The notes: generated by a model from the letters alone, not told the origin. Shown: positions 34,052 to 42,708, counted from the first letter of the stretch. The stretch is DNA of 64,000 nt from CG2-30-58-95 sp964618215 (GCA_964618215.1 CAZTZE010000021.1:1-64000); one strand, 5' to 3'. Numbers and translations are program-made.

Positions 34052-34591
34052 TCACCTCCTTTCCTTGTGATTTCTATTATGGTTGGTGACTTCCCAACCA
34101 TTACCGGCGCGCCCGCCGCGATGGCGGGCTTGCCTCCGTTCGCCCCTGCCCTGTGCTGTGAGACTCCGTGAAGACGTAGATACCGGGGCAATGGAGGTCG
34201 TTGTGGGCCGCGCGAGCCTGCGCTCCAGTGCGGCGATCAGCACATCGGCCAGGCGCGGAGCGATTTCACGCCCGAGAAATGCCAGCGCGGCTCCGGCCAG
34301 CGGTGCAAGACTGCGGGCAGGGGCTGCCGTTTCCAGCAGTGTTGCCTGGCCCCGTGCAGGGATTATCTGGGATTCAGCCGCAGGCAGCGCCACGATTGAC
34401 GTACTGCGGGCCGGTATGGAGAGAGCAGCGATGGCCCCATTCGGGCAGGCGTCCGCGCATGCTTCGCACTGTGTACACAGAGCATCGTCAATCACGGCCC
34501 ACTGATCCACCAGTTGGATCGCCCCAACGGAGCATGCCTCCACGCACACCCCACGACCGGCGCATAATTCCTGATTGACCTGGATGACCAT
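34052..34591 (-). CDS. 4Fe-4S ferredoxin-domain protein with disordered Arg-rich tail
   Basis: A 179-residue protein. Two [4Fe-4S] motifs lie in residues 1-60: CAGRGVCVEACSVGAI and CTQCEACADACPNGAI. The remainder has an Ala/Leu-rich segment (ARSLAPLAGAALAFLGREI) and an Arg-rich disordered tail. It probably transfers electrons to the ATPases or NifX-like proteins of the cluster. GGAGG lies before the ATG. Confidence 0.85.
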   Translation of the reverse strand: MVIQVNQELCAGRGVCVEACSVGAIQLVDQWAVIDDALCTQCEACADACPNGAIAALSIPARSTSIVALPAAESQIIPARGQATLLETAAPARSLAPLAGAALAFLGREIAPRLADVLIAALERRLARPTTTSIAPVSTSSRSLTAQGRGERRQARHRGGRAGNGWEVTNHNRNHKERR

Positions 34592-34632
34592 CTCTGCCTC
34601 CTGACCGTTTCCCCTCCGAACAGGAGACTCGC

Positions 34633-35031
34633 TCAGTGGAGCCGGTCTACTTGATCCACGATACTGCCCGTGACGTAAGCCATTACCGCTTCGTCAACCG
34701 CGGTGATATCGGTCACCACCGGGCGGATGCCGCGCGCCTTCATGCTCTCGTAGGCGCCCATGCCCATGCCGCGGCACAATAGCGCTTCGCAGTCGGCAAT
34801 GGCTTCGGCCATCTGCAAATGCTTGTTGTGCGAAGCGGCGTCCATGCCATGCAACTGGCCGGGCTGTTCCTCTGGGTGGGGCTGGTTGACAAAATGGGTA
34901 TGCCCAAGCTTGTCGCGTAATTCACGGTTCACGATTTGCCCGTTTTCGACGGTGGCAACGAGGTAGTATTGTGCCCGTCCAAAATGTTGGCTGATGGTCT
35001 TGCCATCATCGGTAATTGCAGCGATTTTCAT
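34633..35031 (-). CDS. NifX/NifB-type (ORP-like) cluster-binding protein (2)
   Basis: A 132-residue protein. It starts MKIAAITDDGKTISQHFGR (D...S.HFGR is the cluster-binding signature). A His/Asn-rich middle (HTHFVNQPHPEEQPGQLHG, about 44-62) could bind metal, and ALLCRGMGMGAYESM is the conserved C-terminal region. AAGGAG lies before the ATG. It is the first structural gene of the ORP-like block after the XRE-cupin regulator. Confidence 0.88.
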   Translation of the reverse strand: MKIAAITDDGKTISQHFGRAQYYLVATVENGQIVNRELRDKLGHTHFVNQPHPEEQPGQLHGMDAASHNKHLQMAEAIADCEALLCRGMGMGAYESMKARGIRPVVTDITAVDEAVMAYVTGSIVDQVDRLH

Positions 35032-35107
35032 GAATCAATCTCCTTGTTTTGAATGTCGAATATTGGCTGATCATCATTGGGACGCGGCCGGTTGAACAGA
35101 CGGATGA

Positions 35108-35824
35108 TTATTCCAAGATGTGTGCCGGTTCCGGCGTGAAGTGCCTTTCGGCCGGGCGGTCGTGTTCGTCGGATGGGCAGAGCACCAACAGCGAACGGGT
35201 CGGCGTTTCGCCCACGTTCTGCCAACGGTGCGGCAGGTGGGCTTCAAAGAGCAGGCTGTCGCCTGGCTCCAGCAGGAAGGTCTGGTCTTCGATGGTGTAA
35301 GCCAGGCGGCCTTCCAGGCAAAAGACGAACTCACGCCCGGTGTGAACGATGGGGGTGGGGCCGCTCTCGGCGTGCGTTTCGAGCACCATCAGGAACGGCT
35401 CAGCCTCACGGCTGATCATCCCCGCTCCCAGGTCTTCCAGTGTTCCGTGAGCGATAGCTATTATTGGCCGCTGGCCGACTTTTTGATAGGCAATCTGATT
35501 CTGGGGGGCGCTCATCTCGAAAAAGGCCGCGATGGGTGTCTCCAGGGCAAAGGCCAGTTGTTGCAAGGTCGCCACGCTTGGGGATGTCTTACCGTTTTCG
35601 ATCATACTAAGTGTGTTAACGTTCAACTGGCTCTTTTCTGCCAGGGTGCGGATGGACAAACTGCGTTCGTTACGTAACTCGCGCAGCCGCTGGCCGACGT
35701 CTACTACCGGCACGGTGCTGGCTGCCGCACTTTGTCGAAGCGCTTCGAGAAAATTGCGCCGCCGCCTGCGGCGTCTGAGAGGGTAATAGGACAACGGATC
35801 GGAGAGGGGAACTTCGGTAGCCAT
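35108..35824 (-). CDS. XRE-family regulator with C-terminal cupin domain
   Basis: A 238-residue protein. An Arg-rich stretch (RRRRRRRNF) precedes an HTH_3 domain (about 43-100; LRELRNERSLSIRTLAEKS, SMIENGKTSPSVATLQQL). The C-terminal cupin (about 165-232) has HTGREFVFCLEGRLAY and PGDSLLFEAHLPHRW. The cupin may bind a small effector or metal. ATG 35824 has AGGAG upstream. It heads the long minus-strand block and is the obvious candidate to control it. The AT-rich region before it holds a good promoter. Confidence 0.88.
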   Translation of the reverse strand: MATEVPLSDPLSYYPLRRRRRRRNFLEALRQSAAASTVPVVDVGQRLRELRNERSLSIRTLAEKSQLNVNTLSMIENGKTSPSVATLQQLAFALETPIAAFFEMSAPQNQIAYQKVGQRPIIAIAHGTLEDLGAGMISREAEPFLMVLETHAESGPTPIVHTGREFVFCLEGRLAYTIEDQTFLLEPGDSLLFEAHLPHRWQNVGETPTRSLLVLCPSDEHDRPAERHFTPEPAHILE

Positions 35825-35859
35825 GCTGTTAATCTCCTCATCATATAAGAGCAACTATT

Positions 35860-35888
35860 ATTATAGTATAAAATTGACAAAAAAGCAA
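35860..35888 (-). promoter_or_regulatory. Promoter for the XRE-cupin gene
   Basis: On the minus strand, TTGCTT (35888-35883), a 17-nt spacer and a perfect TATAAT (35865-35860). It lies in an AT-rich patch (35850-35990). Confidence 0.65.
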
Positions 35889-35970
35889 ATATATAACTAA
35901 TAAAATATTCATCCAGCGGCCTTTTATCCGTGAATCTGTGCGAACTTTTTTTGTCTTTTCCTGTTTGTGA

Positions 35971-36114
35971 TTATTCTTTTTCTCTTTGGCGCACCTCCAG
36001 CATGGTGGCCAGTTGCTCCACGGTGTATGGCTGCTGCGCCAGCAAACCGACGATTTTCAGGCGGCTGGAATCGGCCAGGGCTTTACAGCTTTTGCGTGCA
36101 CGCGGCAGGTTCAC
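35971..36114 (-). pseudogene. N-terminal fragment of an ArsR-DUF2087 regulator
   Basis: The 47-codon frame contains KALADSSRLKIVGLLAQQP and YTVEQLATMLEV, helices 1-3 of an ArsR winged helix, and then breaks into RQREKE and a stop. It lacks the recognition helix, which is exactly where the chimeric gene at 20480-21022 resumes (TVSHHLAKL). Both are on the minus strand in the right order. Together they would make one complete regulator. Confidence 0.65.
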
Positions 36115-36196
36115 GCCGATAGCGATGCGGAAATGTTTCAGGTATAATTATCCCGCAGAAGGGGGCTGCATCCAATCTCATACCGGAGGTGCATCT

Positions 36197-37120
36197 GTGG
36201 AAAGTCCGCTTCCAAAGCACGCTTTTTTCCTGGGTAAGATCGTCCCCTATTCCGAGGCGAAGGTCGGTGTGGCGACCCATGCCTTCAACTACGGCACAGC
36301 CGTTTTCGGCGGCTTGCGCGGCTACTGGAACGAAGAGAAGAAAAAGCTCTTCGTTTTTCGTCCCATGGATCATTACCGCCGCTTTCTGAATTCGTGCCGT
36401 TTACTGTGCATGGAATTCGATCACACGCCCGAAAGCCTGACACAGTTAACGTTAGAGTTGCTGCGTAAAGATAATTACCAGCAGGATATCTACATCCGCC
36501 CGCTGGCCTACAAGGCGGATGAGCAAATCGGCGTGCGCTTGCACAACCTGACCGACGAACTGACCATCTTCGCCATGCCTTTCGGTCAATATATCAAGAA
36601 TGACACCAGCGCCCATGTGACGATTTCCTCCTGGCGGCGGATTGACGACAACATGATCCCGGCGCGCGGCAAGATCAGCGGGGCGTATGTCAACTCGGCG
36701 CTGGCCAAGACTGACGCGGCGCGGGCCGGCTTCGACGAGGCGCTGGTGCTGACGCAGGATGGTCATCTCTCGGAAGGCAGCGCGATGAATGTGCTCATCG
36801 TCCGTGATAACGTGCTCATCACCCCGTCGGTGACCGAGAACATCCTGGAGGGCATCACGCGGCGGACGGTCATCGAGCTGGCAAAGAACGAGTTGAAACT
36901 GGCCGTTGTCGAGCGCCCGATTGACCGCACCGAAATCTACATCTGCGACGAATTGATCCTGACCGGAACGGCCGCGCAGGTGACGGCGGTTACAAAGGTG
37001 GATCACCGGCCGGTCGGCAGCGGCGAAATGGGCCCGGTAGCCGAAACTCTGCGCAAGCTCTTCAACGATGTGGTGCGCGGCAACAATCCCAGGTATGCGC
37101 ACTGGAATGTAGCAGTCTGA
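36197..37120 (+). CDS. ilvE: Branched-chain amino acid aminotransferase
   Basis: A 307-residue class IV PLP aminotransferase. HAFNYGTAVFGGLRGYW (about 27-43), the PLP-lysine region GKISGAYVNSALAKTDA (Lys in the last motif), EALVLTQDGHLSEGSAMNVLIV and ITRRTVIELA are family hallmarks. It catalyses the last step of valine, leucine and isoleucine synthesis. GTG 36197 is taken as start because GGAGGT lies 6 nt upstream and the resulting length is standard; a TATAAT box occurs at 36143-36148. A strong hairpin terminator follows. Confidence 0.93.
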   Translation: MESPLPKHAFFLGKIVPYSEAKVGVATHAFNYGTAVFGGLRGYWNEEKKKLFVFRPMDHYRRFLNSCRLLCMEFDHTPESLTQLTLELLRKDNYQQDIYIRPLAYKADEQIGVRLHNLTDELTIFAMPFGQYIKNDTSAHVTISSWRRIDDNMIPARGKISGAYVNSALAKTDAARAGFDEALVLTQDGHLSEGSAMNVLIVRDNVLITPSVTENILEGITRRTVIELAKNELKLAVVERPIDRTEIYICDELILTGTAAQVTAVTKVDHRPVGSGEMGPVAETLRKLFNDVVRGNNPRYAHWNVAV

Positions 37121-37145
37121 TCATCTCTGTTGCCTATATTTAAAG

Positions 37146-37200
37146 TCGAAAAACAGGCTGCGAGCAGGCGCAAAGCGCCTGCTCGCAGCCTGTTTTTCGA
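37146..37200. terminator. Bidirectional terminator, 25-bp perfect stem
   Basis: Arms 37146-37170 and 37176-37200 are perfect inverted repeats around CAAAG, GC-rich in the core with A/T runs at both feet. It lies between convergent ilvE and the following minus-strand gene. Confidence 0.9.
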
Positions 37201-37213
37201 GATTTCTTTTTCG

Positions 37214-38002
37214 TTATTGTACTTTCTTGAAGCGCACCATGATCAGGTTCTTGGCGCAGTCTTCGAATGTATCCAGGTAAATCTTATCTGTGAATGGCAG
37301 CTTCTGTTGGTCGAGCAGTTGGATCCAGAGCGTCTGGGTGGATGAGACGGGTTTATTCCCGAGGACAAATTCGTAGCCGCCCGGGCCGTAAGCCGGCGCG
37401 GTGCCGCTCAAGCTGTAATAGTCCACTTTCTTGTCTCCGACTGCCCCACCCAGGCGGATGGTCAGGTACAAAATGGGGCTGTTATTCTTGTCCACGACCT
37501 GTCCAGCCACACCCATCCAATTGCAGCCGGCTTCGGGATGGTAGCTGGTGCTGGCCATATAATCAATCGTCGCTGCGAAAGGCATCCCCGTCGGGGATGG
37601 GATGGTAGTGGTGGGCGTCATCACATTGGTGACAGTGGATGTGGGCGTGATGGTCGGTGTGCCGGTCTCGGTGGCTGTGGTCTTCAGCGGAATAATAAAA
37701 GGTGTGAATGTCGGTTCCAATGTATAAGTAGGCCGGGGCGTTGGGGTATCGCTCGGCTCGACGGTCAGGCTGGGGGTCCAGGTGGCTGGCAAGGAGAGGG
37801 GGGTGATCGTCGCGGTCGGGAATTGGAGCAGGGTTGGTGTGGGTGGAGGCGGGAAGGGATTCAGCGCTGAGGTCGGGTTGAGATAAATGTTCAGGAAGAG
37901 GATGCCCAGGCCGAGGGTCCCGAAAAAGACGAGGAGGGTAGCGACGTTCCAAAAAATCTGATTAGCGGCACGTTTTTTGGTCTGCATTTCAAAATTGTCC
38001 AT
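37214..38002 (-). CDS. Membrane-anchored surface protein with Thr/Pro linker
   Basis: A 262-residue protein. One N-terminal membrane helix (about 19-40) is followed by a 100-residue Thr/Pro/Ser linker (PTPTLLQFPTATITPLSLP and similar) and a C-terminal extracytoplasmic domain (about 150-262). That domain contains CNWMGVAGQVVDKNNSPI and ends with LDTFEDCAKNLIMVRF; the two Cys may pair. The domain looks like a small beta-sandwich common in Chloroflexi surface proteins. Function unknown. Convergent with ilvE. Confidence 0.7.
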   Translation of the reverse strand: MDNFEMQTKKRAANQIFWNVATLLVFFGTLGLGILFLNIYLNPTSALNPFPPPPTPTLLQFPTATITPLSLPATWTPSLTVEPSDTPTPRPTYTLEPTFTPFIIPLKTTATETGTPTITPTSTVTNVMTPTTTIPSPTGMPFAATIDYMASTSYHPEAGCNWMGVAGQVVDKNNSPILYLTIRLGGAVGDKKVDYYSLSGTAPAYGPGGYEFVLGNKPVSSTQTLWIQLLDQQKLPFTDKIYLDTFEDCAKNLIMVRFKKVQ

Positions 38003-38062
38003 TGCGGATTCTCCCGTTCAGGTCAGGCTAACCCCAGACCCTAAATGGTCTCTGAGGCGCGC

Positions 38063-38992
38063 TCAAGGCGCCAGCGTGATCGTGCTCTTGGCGCGCTGCT
38101 CCTCGAGCCAGTTCTCCAGCGCCTGGTTCTGAAGCGTCAGGCGAGCATCGGGGGATAAGATGCGGTTGGGGTCGCGTTCGAGGAGCATCAGGATATGATA
38201 CCCCAGCGTAGTCTGGATGACATCACTGCTCTGGCCCGGCTGGAGGGCGAAGGCCGCCGCCTCAATTTGTGGCTGGAGCAGGTAACCACGCGGGAACCAG
38301 CCCAGTTCGCCCTGCGTGGCGGGGTCGTATTGCGCAGCCAGCGTATTGAAATCGGCGCCGGACTTTAGCTGATCCAGCACTTTCCGCGCCGTATCCGCAT
38401 TATGGTTGGCGGCTTCCCAACCATTATAGAACAAAATCTGCCGGACGTGTACCTGCTCGGCGGTGTTTGGCACGCCGGCGATGATCTTATCCCGCATCCA
38501 GGCGGCGGCGATTTGACGGCCTAATGCCAGACGGAAGGACTCGTCGGTGTAACCGTGCTGCGCCTGCCAGTCGGCGAGCTTATCCGCGCCTCCGACCTGC
38601 TCGGCCAAACTGGTGATGCGATTCTGCAATGTGACGTCATCCACGCCAAATCCTTCAGCCTGGGCGACTTGCGCCAGGAGCATCTGGTCAATCATGTCGC
38701 CCATTACCCGTTGGGTGGCCTCTTCGAGCGAGACGTTGTTCCCTAAAGCCGTCTGCGCAAATTGAAAGCGGGCCAACTCGGCCTCGAATTCAGCAGCGGT
38801 GATGCCCTCCCCATTGACGCTCGCGGCCAGAGGGATCGGGGTTGGCGTGGGTGGGAGGGGAGTTGGGGATGGCGTGGGTGTGGCGGTTGGCGTTGCCGGG
38901 CCGCAGGCGGATAGGCTCAGGGTAACGAGGAGCAGCAGGGATGCAAGCCGAAGTAGGCCTACAGGTAGAAGTTTCAGCGTTGAGGCGGTCAT
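38063..38992 (-). CDS. SurA/PpiC-type peptidyl-prolyl isomerase lipoprotein
   Basis: A 309-residue protein. A lipoprotein signal (LASLLLLVTLSLSAC) is followed by a Thr/Pro linker, a SurA-N-like helical domain (about 58-175; VNGEGITAAEFEAEL), and a parvulin domain with VHVRQILFYN, DFNTLAAQYDPATQGELGWFPRG and GQSSDVIQTTLGYHILML. It would assist folding of secreted proteins outside the membrane. Confidence 0.87.
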   Translation of the reverse strand: MTASTLKLLPVGLLRLASLLLLVTLSLSACGPATPTATPTPSPTPLPPTPTPIPLAASVNGEGITAAEFEAELARFQFAQTALGNNVSLEEATQRVMGDMIDQMLLAQVAQAEGFGVDDVTLQNRITSLAEQVGGADKLADWQAQHGYTDESFRLALGRQIAAAWMRDKIIAGVPNTAEQVHVRQILFYNGWEAANHNADTARKVLDQLKSGADFNTLAAQYDPATQGELGWFPRGYLLQPQIEAAAFALQPGQSSDVIQTTLGYHILMLLERDPNRILSPDARLTLQNQALENWLEEQRAKSTITLAP

Positions 38993-39016
38993 TGCCGATG
39001 ATTATACCTAAAAGAA

Positions 39017-39069
39017 GCCCTCACCCCTCTCCTCGCGAAGCACCCCCGAAGGGGGCAGGGAGAGGGGAG
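39017..39069. repeat. GC-rich palindromic repeat
   Basis: CTCACCCCTCTCC at the left pairs with GGAGAGGGG at the right, around a second small hairpin (ACCCCCGAAGGGGG). It resembles the C/G-rich elements in queG and after the TPR genes. Confidence 0.65.
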
Positions 39070-39074
39070 ACAAG

Positions 39075-39101
39075 AAAACCCCTTCCCGTTTCGGGAAGGG
39101 G
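39075..39101 (-). terminator. Intrinsic terminator of groESL
   Basis: On the minus strand, CCCCTTCCCG and CGGGAAGGGG pair around AAA, followed by TTTTCTTG. It is 14 nt past the groEL stop. Confidence 0.88.
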
Positions 39102-39114
39102 GTTGGGTCAGTTT

Positions 39115-40755
39115 TTAGTAGTCCATCCCGCCGCCGGGGGGCATCGAGGGACCTTTTTCTTTCTCAGGCACGTCGGTGATCAGGCACTCGGTGGTCAGGA
39201 TCATAGCCGCAATGGAGGCGGCATTCTCGAGGGCACCGCGCACGACCTTGAGCGGGTCAATGATGCCGGCCTTGATCATATCCACGTATTCGCCAGTGAT
39301 GACGTCGTAGCCGATGTTCTTGTTTTGCTTTTCCTTGGCCATGCGGCGGACGTTCTCGATGATGACCGCGCCATCCTGTCCGGCGTTGGCCACCAGTTTG
39401 CGCATTGGGGCTTCCAGCGCCCTGCGCACGATGGCAACGCCAATGGCTTCGTCTTCACCGGTCATCTTGACTTTGTCCAGCGCGGAGACGGCGTTGATGA
39501 AGACGATCTCGCCGCCTGGGACGATACCTTCCTCGATGGCCGCGCGCGTGGCGGAGAGGGCATCCTCGACGCGATGCTTCTTTTCTTTCAGCTCGGTCTC
39601 GGTCGCCGCGCCAACGCGGATAATGGCAACACCGCCGGAGAGTTTGGCCAGGCGTTCCTGGAGTTTCTCCTTGTCGTAGTCGCTGGTGCTCTTGTCAATC
39701 TCGACGCGGATCTGGTCAATACGGCCCTTGATGGCAGCCGAATCGCCCTTGCCGCCGACGATTGTGGTGTTGTCCTTATCGGATACGACTTTCTCGGCCC
39801 GGCCCAGGTCCTGGACAGTGGCCGTCTCGAGCTTGCGGCCGGTCTCTTCGGAGATGACCTGTCCGCCAGTCAGGGCGGCAACGTCCTGCATCATGGCCTT
39901 GCGGCGGTCGCCGAAGCCGGGGGCTTTGATGGCCAGCACGTTCAACATGCCGCGTAGCTTGTTAAGGACGAGCGTCGCCAGGGCTTCGCCATCCACATCT
40001 TCGGCGATGATGACTAGTTCGCGCTTGCCGATCTGGACGAGCTTCTCGAGCAGGGGGACTATATCCTGGGCGGCAGAAATTTTCTTATCGTAGATCAGGA
40101 TGTAGGGTTCGGCGATGACCGTCTCCATGTGTTCGGGGTCGGTGATGAAATAGGGTGAGATGTAGCCGCGGTCGAATTGCATGCCCTCGACGTATTCGGT
40201 CTCAAACTGCAATGACTTGGATTCTTCGACAGTGATGACGCCGTCTTTGCCAACCTTGTCCATCACGTCCGCGATCAGGTTACCGATCTCGGCATCCGCG
40301 GCGGAGTTGGTGGCGACTGAGGCGATTTCTTCTTTCGTCTCGATCTTCTGCGCCATCTTGCGCAGCGCCTCGACGACCGCATCCGTGCCCTGCTCGATGC
40401 CCAGTTTCAGGCGCATCGGGTTGGAACCCGCGGCCAGGTTCTTCAGGCCTTCGGTCACAATGGCATGCGCCAAGACGGTCGAGGTGGTGGTGCCGTCGCC
40501 GGCGATGTCATTGGTTTTGGTGGCGGCTTCCTTGAGCAGTTGCGCGCCCATGTTTTCAAAGGGGTCTTCGAGTTCGATTTCCTTGGCCACCGTCACGCCG
40601 TCATGGGTGATGGTGGGAGAGCCGAACTTGCGATCCAGCGAGACATTGCGGCCTTTGGGGCCTAGCGTAGTGGCGACGGCGTTGGCAAGGATGTCAATAC
40701 CATTCTTGAGTCGCCGGCGCGCATCTTCGGAAAAAACTAGTTGTTTTGCTGCCAT
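39115..40755 (-). CDS. groEL: Chaperonin GroEL (60 kDa)
   Basis: A 546-residue protein. It has the canonical equatorial motif GPKGRNVSLDRKFGSPTITHDGVTV split over residues 33-57, GDGTTTSTVLAHAIV (about 87-101), and ends in GGGMDY instead of a long Gly-Met tail. It folds proteins with GroES as ATP-driven double rings. GGAGG lies before the ATG. It is cotranscribed with groES from a CIRCE-controlled promoter and followed by a strong terminator. Confidence 0.98.
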   Translation of the reverse strand: MAAKQLVFSEDARRRLKNGIDILANAVATTLGPKGRNVSLDRKFGSPTITHDGVTVAKEIELEDPFENMGAQLLKEAATKTNDIAGDGTTTSTVLAHAIVTEGLKNLAAGSNPMRLKLGIEQGTDAVVEALRKMAQKIETKEEIASVATNSAADAEIGNLIADVMDKVGKDGVITVEESKSLQFETEYVEGMQFDRGYISPYFITDPEHMETVIAEPYILIYDKKISAAQDIVPLLEKLVQIGKRELVIIAEDVDGEALATLVLNKLRGMLNVLAIKAPGFGDRRKAMMQDVAALTGGQVISEETGRKLETATVQDLGRAEKVVSDKDNTTIVGGKGDSAAIKGRIDQIRVEIDKSTSDYDKEKLQERLAKLSGGVAIIRVGAATETELKEKKHRVEDALSATRAAIEEGIVPGGEIVFINAVSALDKVKMTGEDEAIGVAIVRRALEAPMRKLVANAGQDGAVIIENVRRMAKEKQNKNIGYDVITGEYVDMIKAGIIDPLKVVRGALENAASIAAMILTTECLITDVPEKEKGPSMPPGGGMDY

Positions 40756-40805
40756 AATTCAATTCCTCCAGTTACATTTTGGGGATTAGCGTAGCCCGTA
40801 GGCTA

Positions 40806-41108
40806 CTATTGCTTGCCTTCGATAATAGCCAGCAGATCGCTCTCACGCAGGATGAGCAGCTTCTTGCCGTCAATCTTGAACTCGGTGCCAGAGTACTTGG
40901 CGAAGAGAACTTTATCGCCAGCGGCCACATCCATCGGGATGCGATCGCCGTCCTCATCGCGGTCGCCGGGGCCGATGGACAGGACGAAGCCCTGTTGGGG
41001 CTTTTCCTTGGCCGTTTCGGGAATCACGATGCCACCCGCAGTGATTTCTTCCTGCTCGAGGGGTTCCACCACGACGCGGTTGCCGAGGGGTTTGAGAGAT
41101 AGTGCCAT
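40806..41108 (-). CDS. groES: Co-chaperonin GroES (10 kDa)
   Basis: A 100-residue protein. It starts MALSLKPLGNRVVVEPLEQ and has the mobile loop region EEITAGGIVIPETAKEKPQ and the roof residues GDEDGDRIP. ATG 41108 is chosen because GGAGG lies upstream and this gives the standard length. It caps GroEL. The CIRCE element lies 38 nt upstream. Confidence 0.97.
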   Translation of the reverse strand: MALSLKPLGNRVVVEPLEQEEITAGGIVIPETAKEKPQQGFVLSIGPGDRDEDGDRIPMDVAAGDKVLFAKYSGTEFKIDGKKLLILRESDLLAIIEGKQ

Positions 41109-41145
41109 AATTATTCGCCTCCTGGAATACAAGGTTTCAGTAATT

Positions 41146-41172
41146 TAGCACTCGTTGTTGTCGAGTGCTAAA
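41146..41172. promoter_or_regulatory. CIRCE operator (HrcA binding site)
   Basis: TTAGCACTC, nine bases, GAGTGCTAA: a perfect match to the CIRCE consensus, upstream of groES. It implies heat-shock control by HrcA, which is not encoded in the window. Confidence 0.97.
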
Positions 41173-41247
41173 AACTATCATACTTGTCTTCTAGATGGAC
41201 GTCAAGGGCGGAAAACGAGTTTTAACAAAGTTCTGATATTCTGCCCT

Positions 41248-41304
41248 ACCCCCCTCTGTCCCCCCATTTCGTAGTTCAGAAATGGGGGGATGAAAGGGGG
41301 GTCA
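41248..41304. repeat. C/G-rich palindromic element at the 3' end of a TPR gene
   Basis: Arms of about 22 bp (CCCCCCATTT and AAATGGGGGG as core) around CGTAGTTCAG. The right arm, about 25 bp, recurs in inverted orientation inside queG (55476-55500). The TGA stop of the TPR gene lies at its edge. Confidence 0.8.
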
Positions 41305-42708
41305 AGGACGCGGCGTGGGGAGCAGCGTCGGGGTTGGCACGGGTGTGGGCGTCTGCGCCAGGGAGGCTGTCAGTGAGCGGCAAATCTCCTCACCAGTCTG
41401 AATGTCAAAGGCAATATTCGGAGCACTATCAAATCCGCCCGCACGCATTTCAGAAAAAACCTGCAGAGCCTCCTGACAATAATTTTGTTTGGGGCGGCTG
41501 AGCCCGGCTAATACTGACCCATAAACATCGTAATAATAAAGCGTGTTGGGAGAAAGCGCCAAACCAGTCACCGTGGTGCCAGAGTCGCCCTCGGCACAGC
41601 CACCGCGCGCCTCGCAGGCTTCAGCAGCGGTACAGCCGCGCACGGCGCACTTCAGCACGGGAATGGAGCCTTCGAAGTTGCGGGATTTGTAATAGATAAT
41701 GCCCAATTGACCGTAGATATCCGCGCTGGCTGGGTCAAACTCAAGCGCCTTCTTGATATTCAGCGCGGCGGTGAAGAAATCGCCTTGCTGGGAGTAAGTC
41801 TTGGCGATGGCAATGTATGGGATCGGATCCTTGATTTCCAGTTGTTTATTCAAATTTGCGGCCTGGGCGAAATATTCCAGGGCTTTATCATAGAGATCAT
41901 CCCGCTCGCCCTTGACTGTGCTTCCAAAGGCAAGCCGCCGGTAATTAGCGCCCACAGAAATGTAGAGGAAAGTCAGGTTCGGGTTGATCCGGATGGCCTC
42001 CTTATACGCCTCGATTGCCTGGTTATACCGTGAAGTGGATTCGAGAACGTAAGCGTGGACGCGATGCACATCCATGAGGCTTGAGTCGCGCTGAACGGCC
42101 TGCAGGATGACTTGTTCGGCTTGCGGCCATTTTTGCATATCCACCAGGATTTCGGCATAAAAGGCCAGCGCCAGGACATTCTGGTTATCCAATTGCAGGG
42201 CGCGAATGGCTGCCCGCTCGGCCTCCAGCAGCATGGCCTGGTCTCCATTATTGGCGGAAGAGTTCCAATCCAGCACAAAGGCTCGGATGGCGTGGATCGA
42301 GCTGTCGTCGGGAGACAGGGCAACAGCCTGGTCAATCGAATCCAGCGCCTCCTGCAGGCGTTTCTTACGTTCGGAGTCGGTGGTCAACAGGTTGGAGGAA
42401 TAGGTCTGGATGCGGGCCAGCTTCGCCCAGGCCTCGGGATTGGACGGTTCAACCTGGGTGGCCTCCTGATAGGCAGTGATGGCATCTTCGAGCTTGCCGG
42501 CCGCGAAGGAGGCATCCCCTTCCAGGGCGAAGGAGCGTACCGTGCGCGTGGGCGTGGGTGTCGGCAGGAATGGACGTTCGATGGCCCCCTTATCCACCTG
42601 GCCGGTAAACCAGGCGAGGATCAGGATCAGAACGACCAGGGCGAATACGCGGTAAAGGTTGGAGCGCCGCTGTTGGTGGAAGAGCGGACGACGCGGCATC
42701 ACGTTCAT
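41302..42708 (-). CDS. TPR-repeat membrane protein (1)
   Basis: About 468 residues. A short cytoplasmic N-terminus and one membrane helix (about 20-37; VFALVVLILILAWF) are followed by a Thr/Pro linker and about eight TPR motifs (first AFAAGKLEDAITAYQEAT-like; others around QAIEAYKEAIRINPN and AALNIKKALEFDPAS). Several Cys near the C-terminus (CAVRGCTAAEACEARGGCAEG) are unusual and may form disulfides. The start is taken at 42708, which overlaps the upstream TPR gene stop (ATGA). A scaffold for protein-protein contacts at the outer surface; partner unknown. Confidence 0.8.
   Translation of the reverse strand: MNVMPRRPLFHQQRRSNLYRVFALVVLILILAWFTGQVDKGAIERPFLPTPTPTRTVRSFALEGDASFAAGKLEDAITAYQEATQVEPSNPEAWAKLARIQTYSSNLLTTDSERKKRLQEALDSIDQAVALSPDDSSIHAIRAFVLDWNSSANNGDQAMLLEAERAAIRALQLDNQNVLALAFYAEILVDMQKWPQAEQVILQAVQRDSSLMDVHRVHAYVLESTSRYNQAIEAYKEAIRINPNLTFLYISVGANYRRLAFGSTVKGERDDLYDKALEYFAQAANLNKQLEIKDPIPYIAIAKTYSQQGDFFTAALNIKKALEFDPASADIYGQLGIIYYKSRNFEGSIPVLKCAVRGCTAAEACEARGGCAEGDSGTTVTGLALSPNTLYYYDVYGSVLAGLSRPKQNYCQEALQVFSEMRAGGFDSAPNIAFDIQTGEEICRSLTASLAQTPTPVPTPTLLPTPRP

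Noticed and set aside
35930..36196. 89-codon N-terminal extension of IlvE
   Set aside because: It would translate the opposite strand of the ArsR fragment and pass a strong GGAGGT-GTG start that gives the standard family length.
38941..39957. A 338-codon plus-strand frame opposite groEL
   Set aside because: It lies antisense to the clear groEL sequence, has no domain and no RBS; a mirror frame caused by high GC and codon bias.
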